NCBI GenBank assembly: GCA_018003315.1
Contig: JAGNEJ010000030.1
Span: 1 to 46,224, forward strand
Length of the DNA stretch: 46,224 nucleotides
Reading direction: 5' to 3'
Source: Verrucomicrobiales bacterium
GTDB taxonomy: Bacteria > Verrucomicrobiota > Verrucomicrobiia > Verrucomicrobiales > V1-33
Made by a program: the position numbers and the translations under genes. The notes below the pieces were generated by a model. It made no database searches. It saw only the letters and a list, made by a program, of their open reading frames with translations, and was not told where the DNA came from. Shown one piece after another: positions 35,417-43,268 of this stretch (positions are counted from its first letter, which is position 1; every line of letters starts with the position of its first letter).

Positions 35417-37034
35417 GGCAAAGGCAAAGGCACCGGCCAAATCCCGGAAACCCCGCAAAGCAGCCTCTGCGGCGGCACGTTCTGCGGAACCTGTGAAAGT
35501 AGCCACACCTCGCCCTGCGGAGAATCCCGCGGCTCCCCGCTCCAAACCGCGCCTGCTCGTCGTCACCCCGGAAATCACCTACCTGCCCTCTGGCATGGGC
35601 AACATGGCGCAGCGGATGCACGCCAAGGCCGGCGGACTGGCGGATGTTTCCGCCTCCCTGGTGTCCGCACTGCTGGATCTGGGAGCGGATGTCCATGTCG
35701 CCCTGCCCAACTACCGCCAGATGTTCAATACCGACATCTTTGCGGTGCACAGCAAGGAACTCTCCCGGATCCGGTCCAAGCTCCCTGACGAACGCATCCA
35801 CCTCGCGGAGGACTGCGTCTTTTACTACCGGGATCAGGTTTACTCCGCCGCCCACGGCGAGAATCAGCGCATCGCCCTGGCCTTCCAGCGGGAAGTCATC
35901 AACCGCATCATCCACACCGTGAAACCCAACCTCATCCACTGCAACGACTGGATGACGGGTCTGGTGCCGGCGGCAGCGCGCAGTCTGGGCATCCCCTGCC
36001 TTTTCACCGTCCATAACATTCACACGGAAAAACTCAGCCTCGGAGAAATCGAACACTCCGGACTCGACGCCGGACCCTTCGCCCACCACTTTTATTTCGA
36101 GCAAGCTCCGCACGGCGGGTGGAACGACTGGTCAAACCGGGTGGATTTAATGGCTACGGGCATCTTCGCAGCCCACTACATCAATACCGTCAGCCCCAGC
36201 TTTCTGGACGAGGTGGCCGACGGCCACCATTCCAATGTTCCGCAAGCGGTCCGCAGCGAACTGCGCAACAAGCGCGATGCCGGCTGCGGGGTGGGAATCC
36301 TCAATGCGCCAGACCCGTCCTACACGCCATCGACCGATCCCGCCCTGCCGCTGCCTTACACCGCGGAAAACTTCCGCGAAGGAAAACGGGCCGCACGCAG
36401 GGCGTTTTGCGAACGCACCGGGCTGGCTCACGCCGAAAACGCTCCGCTGTTTTTCTGGCCATCGCGGCTGGACCCCGTGCAGAAGGGACCGCAGTTGCTC
36501 GCCGCCATCCTCTATCAAATCATCTCCGACTACTGGGACCAGAATCTCCAGGTGGCCGTGGTCGCCAATGGGGATTACCAGCGGCACTTCCGCAACATTG
36601 TCCACCACCACGAGTTTCTCAACCGCGTGGTGGTCTGTGATTTCGAGGAAAGCTTGTCCCGGCTGGGTTATGCCGCCGCAGACTACATGCTGATGCCGTC
36701 TTCCTTCGAACCCTGCGGCCTGCCGCAAATGATTTCTCCAATCTACGGCACCCTGCCGGTCGTTCACAAAACCGGCGGCCTCAAAGACACGGTGGATCCG
36801 CTGAACGTGGCCGATGGGACGGGCAATGGTTTTCTCTTCGACTATTTTGACACCGGAGGATTGCGCTGGGCGATCGACCGCACCATGGAATTCCACCGGC
36901 TGCCTGCGGATGTCAGGGACGCGCAGATTACCCGCATCATGCGGGAATCGGTTCAGCGCTTCAATCACGAAACCACCGCCAGCCGCTACTTCGAAATCTA
37001 CGAAGCCATGCTGCGTCGGCCGCTGGTGGTCTGA
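35406..37034 (+). CDS. glgA: Glycogen synthase (GT5) with basic N-terminal extension
   Basis: This GT-B glycosyltransferase extends alpha-1,4-glucan chains from an NDP-glucose donor. The 542-residue protein has the family block KAGGLADV starting at Lys74 and the retaining-transferase motif SSFEPCGLPQM in the C-terminal domain, followed by KTGGLKDTV. About 48 extra residues at the N-terminus are rich in Lys, Ala and Pro and precede the first Rossmann strand (RLLVVTPEI). The ATG at 35406 lies inside glgP, with 11 shared bases; translational coupling is likely. No glgC or glgB is nearby. The extension is not part of the standard enzyme and may bind a polyanion, but that is only inferred. Confidence 0.94.
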   Translation: MSTKAKAKAPAKSRKPRKAASAAARSAEPVKVATPRPAENPAAPRSKPRLLVVTPEITYLPSGMGNMAQRMHAKAGGLADVSASLVSALLDLGADVHVALPNYRQMFNTDIFAVHSKELSRIRSKLPDERIHLAEDCVFYYRDQVYSAAHGENQRIALAFQREVINRIIHTVKPNLIHCNDWMTGLVPAAARSLGIPCLFTVHNIHTEKLSLGEIEHSGLDAGPFAHHFYFEQAPHGGWNDWSNRVDLMATGIFAAHYINTVSPSFLDEVADGHHSNVPQAVRSELRNKRDAGCGVGILNAPDPSYTPSTDPALPLPYTAENFREGKRAARRAFCERTGLAHAENAPLFFWPSRLDPVQKGPQLLAAILYQIISDYWDQNLQVAVVANGDYQRHFRNIVHHHEFLNRVVVCDFEESLSRLGYAAADYMLMPSSFEPCGLPQMISPIYGTLPVVHKTGGLKDTVDPLNVADGTGNGFLFDYFDTGGLRWAIDRTMEFHRLPADVRDAQITRIMRESVQRFNHETTASRYFEIYEAMLRRPLVV

Positions 37035-37097
37035 CGCCCGTCTGCCCGCAGCAAAAGAAGCGGTTGCAGGCGGCTTCATTCGGCGCTGACATGCCGC

Positions 37098-37814
37098 ATG
37101 GCTGAACCCCTCATTGCCGCGGCAGACCAACTGCGCCGCGATCTGCGCGGATTGCGATTTTCCCCGCCGGTCACCCATGTTTACAATCCGCTGGACTACG
37201 CCTGGGACTCCCACGCCGCCTTTCTGCGACGCTACGGCCAGGGAAACAAGCGCGTCCTTTTTCTGGGCATGAATCCCGGTCCCTTCGGCATGGCCCAAAC
37301 CGGAGTTCCTTTCGGAGAGGTCGCCGCCGTGCGGGACTGGATGGGCATCAGCGCAGCGGTCCATCGACCGGAAAACGAACACCCCAAGCGTCCGATTATC
37401 GGATTCCAATGCGCACGGTCCGAAGTCAGCGGCCGACGCCTCTGGGGCTGGGCGGCCCGCCAGTTTGGCGGGGCGGACTGCTTTTTCCGGGAGGCTTTTG
37501 TGGTGAATTACTGCCCGCTCATCTTCCTGGAGGAATCCGGAAGAAACCGCACCCCTGACAAAATCCCCTCCGCCGAAATCGCGCCCGTCGAAATCGCCTG
37601 CGACCGGCACCTGCGCCGGGTCATCGACCACCTGAACCCGCAGTGGCTCGTCGGCATAGGCGGATTTGCGGAGGCGAAGCTCCGGGGCATCCACCAGCCG
37701 GATGCCGTCCGCAGAATCAGCAGAATCCCCCATCCCAGTCCGGCCAATCCCGCCGCCAACCGCGACTGGGAAGGCGCGGTGCGCCGCCAGATCGAGGCGG
37801 ATGGCATTTGGTAG
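37098..37814 (+). CDS. SMUG1-type uracil-DNA glycosylase
   Basis: SMUG1 removes uracil and oxidised pyrimidines from DNA to start base-excision repair. The 238-residue protein matches the vertebrate form closely at the active site: GMNPGPFGMAQTGVPFGEV (58-76) and HPSPANPAAN (212-221), which carry the catalytic Asn and His. The rest of the fold, including DWMGI and the NYCPLIFLE block, is present. SMUG1 is rare in bacteria, and is found in some Verrucomicrobia and Geobacter-like species. The gene follows glgA by 63 bases and ends one base before the converging coiled-coil gene. Whether it is co-transcribed with the glycogen genes is not clear. Confidence 0.92.
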   Translation: MAEPLIAAADQLRRDLRGLRFSPPVTHVYNPLDYAWDSHAAFLRRYGQGNKRVLFLGMNPGPFGMAQTGVPFGEVAAVRDWMGISAAVHRPENEHPKRPIIGFQCARSEVSGRRLWGWAARQFGGADCFFREAFVVNYCPLIFLEESGRNRTPDKIPSAEIAPVEIACDRHLRRVIDHLNPQWLVGIGGFAEAKLRGIHQPDAVRRISRIPHPSPANPAANRDWEGAVRRQIEADGIW

Positions 37815-37815
37815 G

Positions 37816-38670
37816 CTATTGCTGCGCCTCCAAAAGCACTCCGTCAGGCGGTTCATCCAGCAAACCGTCCAGACCCCGGTAAAACTGCCGCTGTTCCGCG
37901 ATCCATTTCGCCGCATCCTGCAGTTCACCGGTGACGCGGTCGATGCTGCCGGACAGCGACTGAGGATCCGCCTGCAGCGCGGCGTCATCCCGCATCAACT
38001 GCACCTGTTCTTCGATGCGCCGCTGCTCGGCACGGGTAAACTCCAGCTTCTTCAGGCTCTCCCCGCGTTTTTCCAGCCGCTCCAACAGAATGGACCGGAG
38101 GCTTTCGTGGCTGCGCAGCAGATCATCTGGCAGCCCTGGCTTTTTCAGTTCCGCGTTCACTTCCTCAAGTTTTTCCTCCAGCGATCCATCGGCAGCTTCC
38201 GCTTCCCGTGCCGACTGCAGATGGCGGGTGATCACCGTTTCGGCCTGGAGCAGGTTCAGGTAAATCCAAGCCAGGTGGCCCAGCCCACGGGCATGCTCCC
38301 TGGGGTTCAACTCTTCGGACCGGGTGCCGGAGATGCGCAGAATCTCCTGGCATTGATTCACCAGTCGCACATAACGCTGGCGGTCGGCAGAACCCAGCGA
38401 TTCCAAAACCTGCGGCACGCCGACTGCCGCCGCGCCCCCGTTCGAGCCCGCGCTCGCCGCAGCCCATTGGCGGAATCGGCTGCTGCCCGTGCAGGCCAAC
38501 AGATAGGCAAACTCCGCGGCCGCTCCAATAATCCAAATGCCAGGGTTCAGAAATCCCAGAATCCCGGCCGCAGCCAGTCCGATCCAGTTCGGCGCAACGA
38601 ACATGCCGGCGGGCCTTGCGCTGAAGGCGGCCTTGAGCAGCGCGAAGAAGCTGAGGGGACGGGTGGACAT
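37816..38670 (-). CDS. Membrane-anchored coiled-coil protein, unknown
   Basis: The 284-residue protein has an N-terminal hydrophobic region of about 40 residues (near 25-65, with WIGLAAAGILGFLNPGIWIIG) that could form one or two membrane helices. The remainder is charged and helical, with likely coiled coils at about 150-260 (for example EEKLEEVNAELKK and RRIEEQVQLMRDD). No recognised domain was seen. The start is the ATG at 38670; a GTG four codons earlier is possible, and neither has a ribosome binding site. Its stop lies one base from the SMUG1 stop. It sits downstream of the PQQ-repeat gene by 108 bases on the same strand. Confidence 0.7.
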   Translation of the reverse strand: MSTRPLSFFALLKAAFSARPAGMFVAPNWIGLAAAGILGFLNPGIWIIGAAAEFAYLLACTGSSRFRQWAAASAGSNGGAAAVGVPQVLESLGSADRQRYVRLVNQCQEILRISGTRSEELNPREHARGLGHLAWIYLNLLQAETVITRHLQSAREAEAADGSLEEKLEEVNAELKKPGLPDDLLRSHESLRSILLERLEKRGESLKKLEFTRAEQRRIEEQVQLMRDDAALQADPQSLSGSIDRVTGELQDAAKWIAEQRQFYRGLDGLLDEPPDGVLLEAQQ

Positions 38671-38778
38671 CGGAAAACGCACACCGTGCCGCAGACTGCC
38701 ACCGCGTCAAGGAGGGCGCTGCTGGCCGCATGGCGCTGTCATGGGCCCGCCTTCACCGCGGTCCTGGCCGGCCTGTGT

Positions 38779-40131
38779 TCAACTCTTTCCAACGCAGAAC
38801 AACCTCCCGCTGGTGCGGATGAAGAGACAGCCTCCGGAAATGGCGATGCTGCTGCGCACAAACTGGTCCTGGTTTCCCCCCATGGGATTGACCGCCAGCA
38901 ACCGGAACTTGTCTCCCGCTGCCGCCACCACGACCGTGCCGCGGTGGTCAATCATGTATATTTTCCCGTCGGCAGCGGTCGGCGAACTCTCGAATTTCTG
39001 CAGCCGCACCTCCTGGGCCTCAAGCCGCTCATTCCAGAGCACCCTGCCGCTTTTCGGCTCCACGCATGCCAGGCTCTTGCGATCGCTGTTGAGCACATAA
39101 AACCGCCCTTGGTAATACAGCGGCGTCGAGACATCACTGCTCACATCCCTGCGCTCGTCATCGGCGGTGGTCCAGGCGATCACCTCCTCCTTTTGCGGAC
39201 CGTTGGCACCCATTTTGAAGGCATAGACTGGCTCCCGCTTCGGTGCGCATGCCAGGGCAATGCCCTCGCCCGCAACGGCGCTGGGAACCAGCCGCCAGTG
39301 ACTGATTTTTTCCGGGTTCCAGGACTCCCAGCGCCAAAGCTCCCTGCCGCTTGCCGGATCATGTCCGGTAATGCAGTCGCCCCCCGTCACCAGCAGTTCC
39401 GCCCGCCCATTGTGCACCGCGGGCACCGGTGTCGAGAACGCCTCCAGGCTTTCGGCATTGGCTCCGCTAGGGCGGATCACCTTCCACAATTCCTTGCCAG
39501 TCGCCGGTTCGAGTGCCACGACGTAACTGTCGTTGGGCTTGTCCTTTTCCCCTTTCTGCTGGCCGTTGAATTCAAAGGCCACATTGCGCTGCAGCACTTG
39601 AATGACCAGCCGCCCGTCTGCGAGCATCGGACTGCTGGAATAAGTCCACTGGGTCGCAAATCTCCCGTAAACCTGCTGGAGGTTCTTCCTCCACACCTGC
39701 CTGCCAGAAAAATCAAACGCCGCCAACTCTCCGGTCCCAAAATAAAACACCACCACTTTTCCGTCCGTCACCGGCGAGGGACTGGCGTAGTTGCTGCGGT
39801 CATCCGCCCGGTATCCGGCACCCATTTCCCGCTTCCACCGGACGCTTCCGGTTTTCCGGTCCACGCAGTAGGCATACAGTTTTTCTTCACTCTCCACGGC
39901 GCAGGTCGCAAACACCGAATCTCCCCACACCACCGGCGTCGAAGCCGCGGCGCCGGGCAGATCCACCGACCATGCCACTCCCTCCGATGCAGAGAACTTC
40001 ACCGGGAGGCCCTTTTCGTCCGGTGCCGCGGCCCCGTCGTAGCTGGGACCCCGCCAATTGGGCCAGTTGCCCGCCACCAAGGCTTGCATTCCCAAATGGA
40101 CACTCAGAATGGCGACAGGAATCCCTTTCAT
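38779..40131 (-). CDS. Exported PQQ-repeat beta-propeller protein
   Basis: The 450-residue protein starts with a signal peptide (about 1-20) followed by NWPNWRGPSYDG, the usual opening of the many exported PQQ-like propeller proteins of Planctomycetes and Verrucomicrobia. Repeated blades follow, each with a W-strand such as DRKTGSVRWKRE, DFSGRQVWRKN, EPATGKELWKV, DPASGRELWRWE and EPKSGRVLWNE. The blades are of the non-enzymatic BamB/PQQ-like type; whether PQQ is bound is unknown. No dehydrogenase motif or c-type haem site was seen. It probably acts in the periplasm or outer membrane. The gene is divergent from the lipoprotein gene. Confidence 0.87.
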   Translation of the reverse strand: MKGIPVAILSVHLGMQALVAGNWPNWRGPSYDGAAAPDEKGLPVKFSASEGVAWSVDLPGAAASTPVVWGDSVFATCAVESEEKLYAYCVDRKTGSVRWKREMGAGYRADDRSNYASPSPVTDGKVVVFYFGTGELAAFDFSGRQVWRKNLQQVYGRFATQWTYSSSPMLADGRLVIQVLQRNVAFEFNGQQKGEKDKPNDSYVVALEPATGKELWKVIRPSGANAESLEAFSTPVPAVHNGRAELLVTGGDCITGHDPASGRELWRWESWNPEKISHWRLVPSAVAGEGIALACAPKREPVYAFKMGANGPQKEEVIAWTTADDERRDVSSDVSTPLYYQGRFYVLNSDRKSLACVEPKSGRVLWNERLEAQEVRLQKFESSPTAADGKIYMIDHRGTVVVAAAGDKFRLLAVNPMGGNQDQFVRSSIAISGGCLFIRTSGRLFCVGKS

Positions 40132-40314
40132 GCTTCGATCATGCGTTGTTGACTGGCTTTTGCGATTGAAACGGCAAGGGCATTGGTCGCAACCCCGCGA
40201 TGACGGAATTCTCATCAAAAACGTCCATCCGCCCCGTGGCCATGCTCAGATGCGGCACTGCGGAACCGAGAAATTTCCGCCACCCGGACGCCGCACATTC
40301 CACACCCTCCGGCG

Positions 40315-40343
40315 TTGACAGAGTTGCGGGCTTGCGATTTAAC
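40315..40343 (+). promoter_or_regulatory. Strong candidate promoter of the lipoprotein gene
   Basis: A perfect TTGACA (40315-40320), a 17-base spacer and TTTAAC (40338-40343) end eight bases before the ATG at 40352. No ribosome binding site fits between them, so the transcript may begin at or next to the start codon. Confidence 0.6.
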
Positions 40344-40351
40344 TTCAGCAC

Positions 40352-40819
40352 ATGAGCGCCAAATCCATTGCCAATCTGTTTGTTGCCTGCCTGACTCTTG
40401 GGCTTGCGTCCTGCGCCTCGTCGAAAAAGGACGCCGAGATTTCCAAAGTCAGCTATTACAAGCTGGATTCGCGAAAGGAAATCACCTCTGCGGACCCCGC
40501 GATCCCCTTTGAACAGAAGTACCGGCTGCATGGTGCGGTGAGCGGGGATGAAATGAAGGCCCGGGAAGGCCACTACTACACGGTCCACTACCGGCTGCGC
40601 GACTTGGGACAGCCGGTGAAGGTGCGGCTGGAATACCGCCAGTCGAAAACGGCGGCGAAAATTTTCTCCAAGGAAATGGACGCGGGCAAATCAGGCACGG
40701 CGGAGTTCGCGGTCATCGGCGACGAGTATGCGAACAACGGTCACGTCATTGCATGGAAAGTTTCGCTGGTTAGCGGCAAACAGGAACTTGCCGCTTCCAA
40801 ATCCTATCTCTGGGAGTAA
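40352..40819 (+). CDS. Small lipoprotein, unknown function
   Basis: The 155-residue protein has a lipoprotein signal: positively charged N-terminus, hydrophobic core and lipobox LASC with the acylated residue at Cys21, so it should be anchored in a membrane. The mature part is short and beta-rich (for example EGHYYTVHYRLRDLG, VKVRLEYRQSK) and contains no domain I recognise. It is divergent from the PQQ-repeat gene and 199 bases upstream of the outer-membrane barrel gene, on the same strand. A role in the envelope is likely, nothing more specific can be said. Confidence 0.75.
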   Translation: MSAKSIANLFVACLTLGLASCASSKKDAEISKVSYYKLDSRKEITSADPAIPFEQKYRLHGAVSGDEMKAREGHYYTVHYRLRDLGQPVKVRLEYRQSKTAAKIFSKEMDAGKSGTAEFAVIGDEYANNGHVIAWKVSLVSGKQELAASKSYLWE

Positions 40820-40934
40820 CTCCAAGGCAGGAGAACAGGGGAACCCAGCTCCCTGGAAATCCGCAAGCCATGCTTGCCGTTGGTTTCGCCGCGGGCAGTG
40901 CCCAGCGATGCATTGAGCGGAGTCAACATTTTGC

Positions 40935-40958
40935 CATTTTTTCGCATCCGAAAAAATG
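40935..40958. promoter_or_regulatory. 24-base palindrome upstream of the barrel gene
   Basis: CATTTTTTCG (40935-40944) and CGAAAAAATG (40949-40958) are perfect inverted copies around a CATC spacer. It is 116 bases after the lipoprotein stop and 61 bases before the barrel start. The T-run is in the left arm, so it does not look like an intrinsic terminator; a dimeric regulator binding site is an alternative. Confidence 0.4.
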
Positions 40959-40976
40959 CGCACCGTTTCCGAATCC

Positions 40977-40995
40977 CCGCGGAGCCGAACCGCGG
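40977..40995 (+). promoter_or_regulatory. Hairpin just before the barrel start codon
   Basis: CCGCGG (40977-40982) pairs with CCGCGG (40990-40995) around a seven-base loop, 24 bases upstream of the ATG. It could influence translation of the barrel mRNA. The stem is short, so the call is weak. Confidence 0.25.
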
Positions 40996-41018
40996 AATTC
41001 CGGCAAGACTGCGGGCGC

Positions 41019-41939
41019 ATGCATACACATTCACTTCTCCACTCCATCGGCAAAGCCTCGTGCTTCCTCGCTCTAACAGCAGGCGCTGCGCTCGCCGGCG
41101 CGGTCTCGCTTCCAGTCGGCAAAGGGAAAGCGGTAACGCAGCCTCCCCCGCCACCGAACTGGCTGGACAACACCATTTCCCCGGTAACCAATCCGATCTA
41201 CTTTGAAGATGCGGTCATCCGCAGCGAAATCCGTCCGATCTACATGCACCACCGCATCGACGATGATTTCATCACCAAAGGTGGTGACGTCAACGTGTGG
41301 GCCATTCAGGCCCGCTGGGCGGTGACCGACCGCCTCGCCATCATCGCCACAAAAGACGGCTACATCAGCCTGAATCCCGGAGCCGGTGACAGCCAGGATG
41401 GCTGGGCCGACGTGGCCCTGGGCTTGAAATATGCAGTCATTGACGACCGGGCGAACGAATTCATTCTGACGCCGGGTTTCACCTTCGAAATCCCGCTCGG
41501 CGACGATGAAGTTTTCCAGGGCAATGGCGACGGCCAATTTGACGTGTTTGTCTCCGCACAAAAAGGATTCGGAAATTTCCACCTCCAGGGCAATCTCGGC
41601 TTTCTGCTCCCCATCGACGGCGATGCGGAAAGCCTTTCGTTCCACTACAGCCTGATGGCGGACTATTACGTGTCCCAGTGGTTCATTCCCTTCGTGACCC
41701 TCAACGGCTTCACGGTGGTGGATGAAGGCAATGCCCTTCCCCTCAACTCGGAAGGGTTTGACCTCATCAACTTCGGCAGTTCCAATGCTGGCGGGGTTAA
41801 TCAAATGGCGCTGGGCGCCGGCTTCCGCACCCGCCTCACGCAGAACATCGACTTCGGATTCGCCTATGAAACGGCCGTGGGCTCCCCCGAAGGGCTCTAC
41901 GATGACCGCTTCACGTTCGATGTTTCCTTCCGCTTCTGA
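41019..41939 (+). CDS. Probable outer-membrane beta-barrel protein
   Basis: The 306-residue protein has a signal peptide (about 1-28, with LALTAGAALA) and then alternating amphipathic strands with many aromatic residues, ending in VSFRF, the C-terminal aromatic typical of outer-membrane barrels. Segments such as YFEDAVIRSEIRPIYMHH and ADVALGLKYAVIDD resemble the MetA/phenol-degradation transport-like barrel proteins, but the substrate is unknown. The ATG at 41019 is the first that begins a signal peptide. It is followed by a strong terminator. The 24-base palindrome upstream may regulate it. Confidence 0.78.
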   Translation: MHTHSLLHSIGKASCFLALTAGAALAGAVSLPVGKGKAVTQPPPPPNWLDNTISPVTNPIYFEDAVIRSEIRPIYMHHRIDDDFITKGGDVNVWAIQARWAVTDRLAIIATKDGYISLNPGAGDSQDGWADVALGLKYAVIDDRANEFILTPGFTFEIPLGDDEVFQGNGDGQFDVFVSAQKGFGNFHLQGNLGFLLPIDGDAESLSFHYSLMADYYVSQWFIPFVTLNGFTVVDEGNALPLNSEGFDLINFGSSNAGGVNQMALGAGFRTRLTQNIDFGFAYETAVGSPEGLYDDRFTFDVSFRF

Positions 41940-41971
41940 ATTTGGTGTTAGTCTAGGCAGTTAGAGAATCG

Positions 41972-42015
41972 CCGCCTGGCACTCCGGCTCTCCGGTGCCA
42001 GGCGGTTTTCTTTTT
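41972..42015 (+). terminator. Intrinsic terminator after the barrel gene
   Basis: CCGCCTGGCAC (41972-41982) pairs perfectly with GTGCCAGGCGG (41995-42005), followed by TTTTCTTTTT. It is the strongest terminator in the window, 32 bases past the stop, and separates the barrel gene from the converging alcohol dehydrogenase gene. Confidence 0.93.
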
Positions 42016-42047
42016 GTCCGCGAGGCCGCAACCACCAGCGGCAGCAC

Positions 42048-43247
42048 TCAAAGCGCCGACCGGTAAAGCTCCAGAAAATCGCCAGCGGCGACCGACACAG
42101 GATTGAACTGAGCGGTCCACTGGGTTTGAGCTTCCTCCGCAAGACGTGGCAGATCAGAGCAAACAATTCGGTAGTGCGAGAGGTTGCGCGGCAGACCGGC
42201 CTTCCGCAGCAGATGGTCGAACCAGTCAGCCAGTTCGCCGCCAGTGCGTCCGAGGAACCCCGCCAGCATGTCATACTCGCCCGCAGCCTCAGCGGAAGCC
42301 GCATTGCGCCGCATCACGTGGGCCAGCATCACGCCGACCGCTTCGCCATGCGCCACGCCAAAGCGCGCCGTGAGCGGATTGGCGCAGGAGTGGGCGGCAC
42401 CCAGCATGGAATTTTCGATGGCAACTCCGGCCAGTGCCGCTCCCACCAGCATTTTGGACCTCGCCAGAATGTCCCGCGGCTGGTGCAGCACCGCTTCAAA
42501 CGCCCCGGCCAGCAGCGCAAACGCCGCACGACTGCAGGCCCGCGAGACCGCCGTGGCCCGGGTGCACACGGCGCTTTCGATCGCGTGTGTCAGGGCGTCG
42601 ATGCCGGTGAGGCGGGTCACCCGCGCCGGCTGCGTCAGGGTCAGTTCCGGGTCCAGCAAGGCCACCCGCGCCGCCGCCTTGCGGTCGCCGCAGGCCATTT
42701 TCACATGGGTTGCGGCATCTGAAATCAAGGCGAACGACTGGCATTCGCTGCCGGTGCCGGCGGTGGTCGGGATGGCGACAAAAGGAAGCAGGGGCCGCAC
42801 CGCCTTGCCCATGCCCAAGAAGTCCTTCATTTCCCCGCCATTTGTCAGGATGAAATTGCAGCCCTTGGCGGCGTCCATGCTGCTGCCGCCACCCAGTCCG
42901 ATGAGCGCTTCCACCTGGGCCTCCCGGGCGGCAGCCACGCAGGCGGCCACCGTTTCCGTGGTCGGATTTTCACAGACTTCCGTAAAGGTGTGCACATCAA
43001 GTCCGGCTGCGTGCAGAAAGCCCAGCAGGTGCTCCAGATGTCCTGCAGCGGCAATGCCCGGGTCCGTCACCACCAGCACCCGGCGTGCAGGCAGGGCAGC
43101 AGTGAGCCGGCCCGCCAGGGAAACCACGCCGGGGCCGAAAATCACGCGCTGATTGGGAGCCGCGGAAAAGTTCCTGACTTCTTCCGGCGCATCCGGGCAT
43201 CCGGAATCCGCCAGCAGTGCCGCAAGCGAGAAGGGTTCCTCCAGCAT
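42048..43247 (-). CDS. Iron-type alcohol dehydrogenase
   Basis: The 399-residue protein is a group III (iron-containing) alcohol dehydrogenase, an NAD(P)-dependent enzyme that interconverts alcohols and aldehydes or ketones. The NAD-binding motif GLGGGSSMDAAK (118-128) is intact. Expected metal ligands are Asp217 and His221 in GIDALTHAIES, His286 in GAAHSCANPL and His300 in GVAHGEA. The first 25 residues are an extra Leu/Asp-rich segment. It lies 21 bases downstream of the aldehyde dehydrogenase on the same strand, so the two are probably co-transcribed and act on the same aldehyde. The alcohol formed is not known. Confidence 0.92.
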   Translation of the reverse strand: MLEEPFSLAALLADSGCPDAPEEVRNFSAAPNQRVIFGPGVVSLAGRLTAALPARRVLVVTDPGIAAAGHLEHLLGFLHAAGLDVHTFTEVCENPTTETVAACVAAAREAQVEALIGLGGGSSMDAAKGCNFILTNGGEMKDFLGMGKAVRPLLPFVAIPTTAGTGSECQSFALISDAATHVKMACGDRKAAARVALLDPELTLTQPARVTRLTGIDALTHAIESAVCTRATAVSRACSRAAFALLAGAFEAVLHQPRDILARSKMLVGAALAGVAIENSMLGAAHSCANPLTARFGVAHGEAVGVMLAHVMRRNAASAEAAGEYDMLAGFLGRTGGELADWFDHLLRKAGLPRNLSHYRIVCSDLPRLAEEAQTQWTAQFNPVSVAAGDFLELYRSAL

Positions 43248-43268
43248 TGGTGTTGCAGTGGATTCCGT

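Noticed and set aside
37666-40152. Plus-strand frame of about 828 codons across two minus-strand genes
   Set aside because: It runs antisense to the coiled-coil and PQQ-repeat genes, which have signal peptide and blade motifs on the minus strand.
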